In this document: positions 1 through 26,514 of the stretch, piece by piece
Position numbering within the stretch: position 1 is the stretch's first letter
How the letters are laid out: each line of letters opens with the position of its first letter
Assembly: GCA_009731375.1 (NCBI GenBank)
Contig: BJOX01000204.1
Location: 21,416-47,929, forward strand
Length of the DNA stretch: 26,514 nt
Reading direction: 5' to 3'
Source of the DNA: Paulinella micropora
Taxonomy: Eukaryota > Cercozoa > Imbricatea > Euglyphida
The notes under the pieces: model-generated
Database searches by the model: none
Told to the model about the DNA's origin: nothing
What the model saw: the letters and a program-made list of their open reading frames with translations, nothing else
Made by a program: the position numbers and the translations under genes

Positions 1-182
1 TGAGTGAGTGAGTGAGTGAGTGAGTGAGTGAGTGAGTGGTGAGTGAGGATGAGTGAGTGAGTGAGTGAGTGAGTGAGGATGAGTGAGTGAGTGAGTGAGT
101 GAGTGTGAGTGAGTGAGTAAGTCAGTCAGTCAATCAGTCAGTGAGCGAGTGAGTGAGACAGTGAGGCAGAGTGAGTGAGTGA

Positions 183-216
<34 letters not shown>

Positions 217-290
217 GATTCAGTGAGTGAGTGAGTGAGTGAGTGAGTGAGTAAGTGAGTGAGTGAGTGAGTGAGTGAGTGAGTGACAGT

Positions 291-321
<31 letters not shown>
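1..321. repeat. (TGAG)n / (CAGT)n / (TG)n simple repeat
   Basis: Tetranucleotide arrays of TGAG with interspersed CAGT variants are followed from about 293 by a TG dinucleotide run. No coding island is seen. The tract probably belongs to the intron upstream of exon 1. Confidence 0.9.
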
Positions 322-323
<2 letters not shown>

Positions 324-656
324 CGTAGGGACAAAACAAGAGCGTCTTGGACGAAGCTAAGGAAAAATTCGTTCATTTGATGTGTGTATGTGTGTTTGTA
401 GGAAACAAGACGCAAGATCTAAGGAAAAATTCGTTCATTTGATGTGTGTACGTGTGTTTGTAGGAAACAACACGCAAGATCTAAGCAAAATTTCGTTCGT
501 TTGATGTGTGTGTATGTGTGTTTGTAGGAAATAACACGCAAGATCTAAGGAAAAATTCGTTCGTTTGATGTGTGTGTATGTGTGTTTGTAGGAAACAACA
601 CAAGCGCGTGTTGGACGAATCTCGTGCATTTGATGTGTGTGTATGTGTGTTTGTAG
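322..656 (+). repeat. Upstream echoes of exon 1 (acceptor plus exon start), about 5 tandem copies
   Basis: A unit of about 55-65 bp is repeated. It consists of a TG-rich intron end with TTTGTAG, a degenerate copy of the start of exon 1 (GAAACAAC followed by a GATCTAAGGAAAA-type stretch), and a return to TGTGTGTATGTG. The last unit before exon 1, near 592-625, is closest to the exon (AAGCGCGTGTTGGACGAATC). Several copies have lost the reading frame, so they are decayed duplicates that still carry an acceptor-like TAG. Confidence 0.8.
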
Positions 657-25977
<25,321 letters not shown>

Positions 25978-26229
25978 GTACATACATACATCCTATCTAC
26001 CTACCTACCTACCTACCTACCTACCTACCTACCTACCTACCTACCTACCTACCGTTTCTCTCCATTGTGGAAACAGGCCAGACCAAGGTCCATGACTACC
26101 TACCTATCTATCTACCTACCTACATACCTACTACATACATACATACATACATACATACATACATACTCAACACGCAGCCCCGCCTTCTCAAAGAACTGGT
26201 AATTACATACATACATACATACATACATT

Positions 26230-26305
<76 letters not shown>

Positions 26306-26397
26306 TATAGCCGATACATACATGCATAGCTAAGCAAAACAAGTAGGGGTGGAACACGTGGCCTATAGATAGATAGATAACATGCGTACATAGGCAA

Positions 26398-26446
<49 letters not shown>
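25978..26446 (+). repeat. Intron 18: (CATA)n, (CTAC)n, (AC)n, (AT)n with one exon 18 echo
   Basis: Repeats include CATA, CTAC, a 30-base AC run and a TA run near 26260-26302. A unique island at about 26053-26095 (GTTTCTCTCCATTGTGGAAA, then CAGGCCAGACCAAGGTCC) might contain a very small exon, but this is not provable. An exon 18 end copy followed by GTAATT is at 26166-26198. An (ATA)n run leads into the last SINE. Confidence 0.82.
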
Positions 26447-26514
26447 GTGCTTCTCTGTCAATGGCTGATGCATTTCTGCACATGCGCCTCCATCGTCTCA
26501 CCCGTGAGGGGAGT
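26447..26514 (-). mobile_element. SINE copy 8, minus strand, cut by the window edge
   Basis: GTGCTTCTCTGTCAATGGCT and onward is the reverse complement of the SINE 3' end. On this strand the (TTA)n tail appears as (ATA)n to the left. It is the only minus-strand copy of this family in the window. Confidence 0.85.

Noticed and set aside
26053-26095. Possible 11-base exon (26077-26087) or a FLSIVETGQTK coding block
   Set aside because: A unique island with an AG and a GT, but the exon 18 echo lies downstream of it, and neither reading can be confirmed by phase or homology.

Overview
The window looks like nuclear DNA of a microbial eukaryote (a protist or alga; I cannot name the lineage). Well over half of it is simple-sequence repeat. 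Unique sequence occurs as short blocks bounded by GT and AG splice signals, and tRNA-derived SINE-like elements recur. Nothing suggests bacteria: no operons and no long non-repetitive ORFs.

Reading the unique islands on the + strand gives one gene running through nearly the whole window. I place 18 exons (about 2.7 kb of coding sequence in about 25 kb), and 16 of the 17 exon junctions keep reading phase. The centre (exons 4-9, 5623-11235) encodes a complete two-component receiver domain split over six exons. It has the acidic pair in AEDNP, the phosphoacceptor Asp in ILMDLDMP, the Thr in ACTAT and the Lys in LTKPIQL. Exon 1 encodes the C-terminal end of another receiver-like module (LSKPIKYSKLF). 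The gene is therefore probably a hybrid histidine kinase or multi-receiver phosphorelay protein, whose sensor and kinase part would lie left of the window. Low-complexity Ser/Thr/Lys linkers (exons 4 and 13) and an unrecognised C-terminal region (exons 10-18) complete what is visible.

The striking architecture is in the introns. Many start with GTATGT that continues directly into (GTAT)n, and many end in (CTAT)n, (CTTA)n or (ATC)n running into CTAG. Most exons are also surrounded by partial copies of themselves ('exon echoes'). Upstream introns carry copies of the acceptor plus the exon start; downstream introns carry copies of the exon end plus the donor. I count roughly 40 echoes around 12 of the 18 exons, including one in inverted orientation. 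In several cases the differences between echo and exon fall mainly at codon third positions.

Region by region: 1-4780, exons 1-3 with echoes, a GCTATGCTATCTG minisatellite and G-rich and pyrimidine tracts. 4781-11770, the linker and receiver exons 4-10 in tetranucleotide introns. 11771-15141, SINEs, a second dispersed repeat and exons 11-12. 15142-17269, a large minisatellite of about 44 bp. 17270-20590, exons 13-15 with a gapped SINE. 20591-26514, exons 16-18 with echoes and a SINE-rich (TTA)n intron. Four N-gaps are present, three of them starting inside SINE copies.
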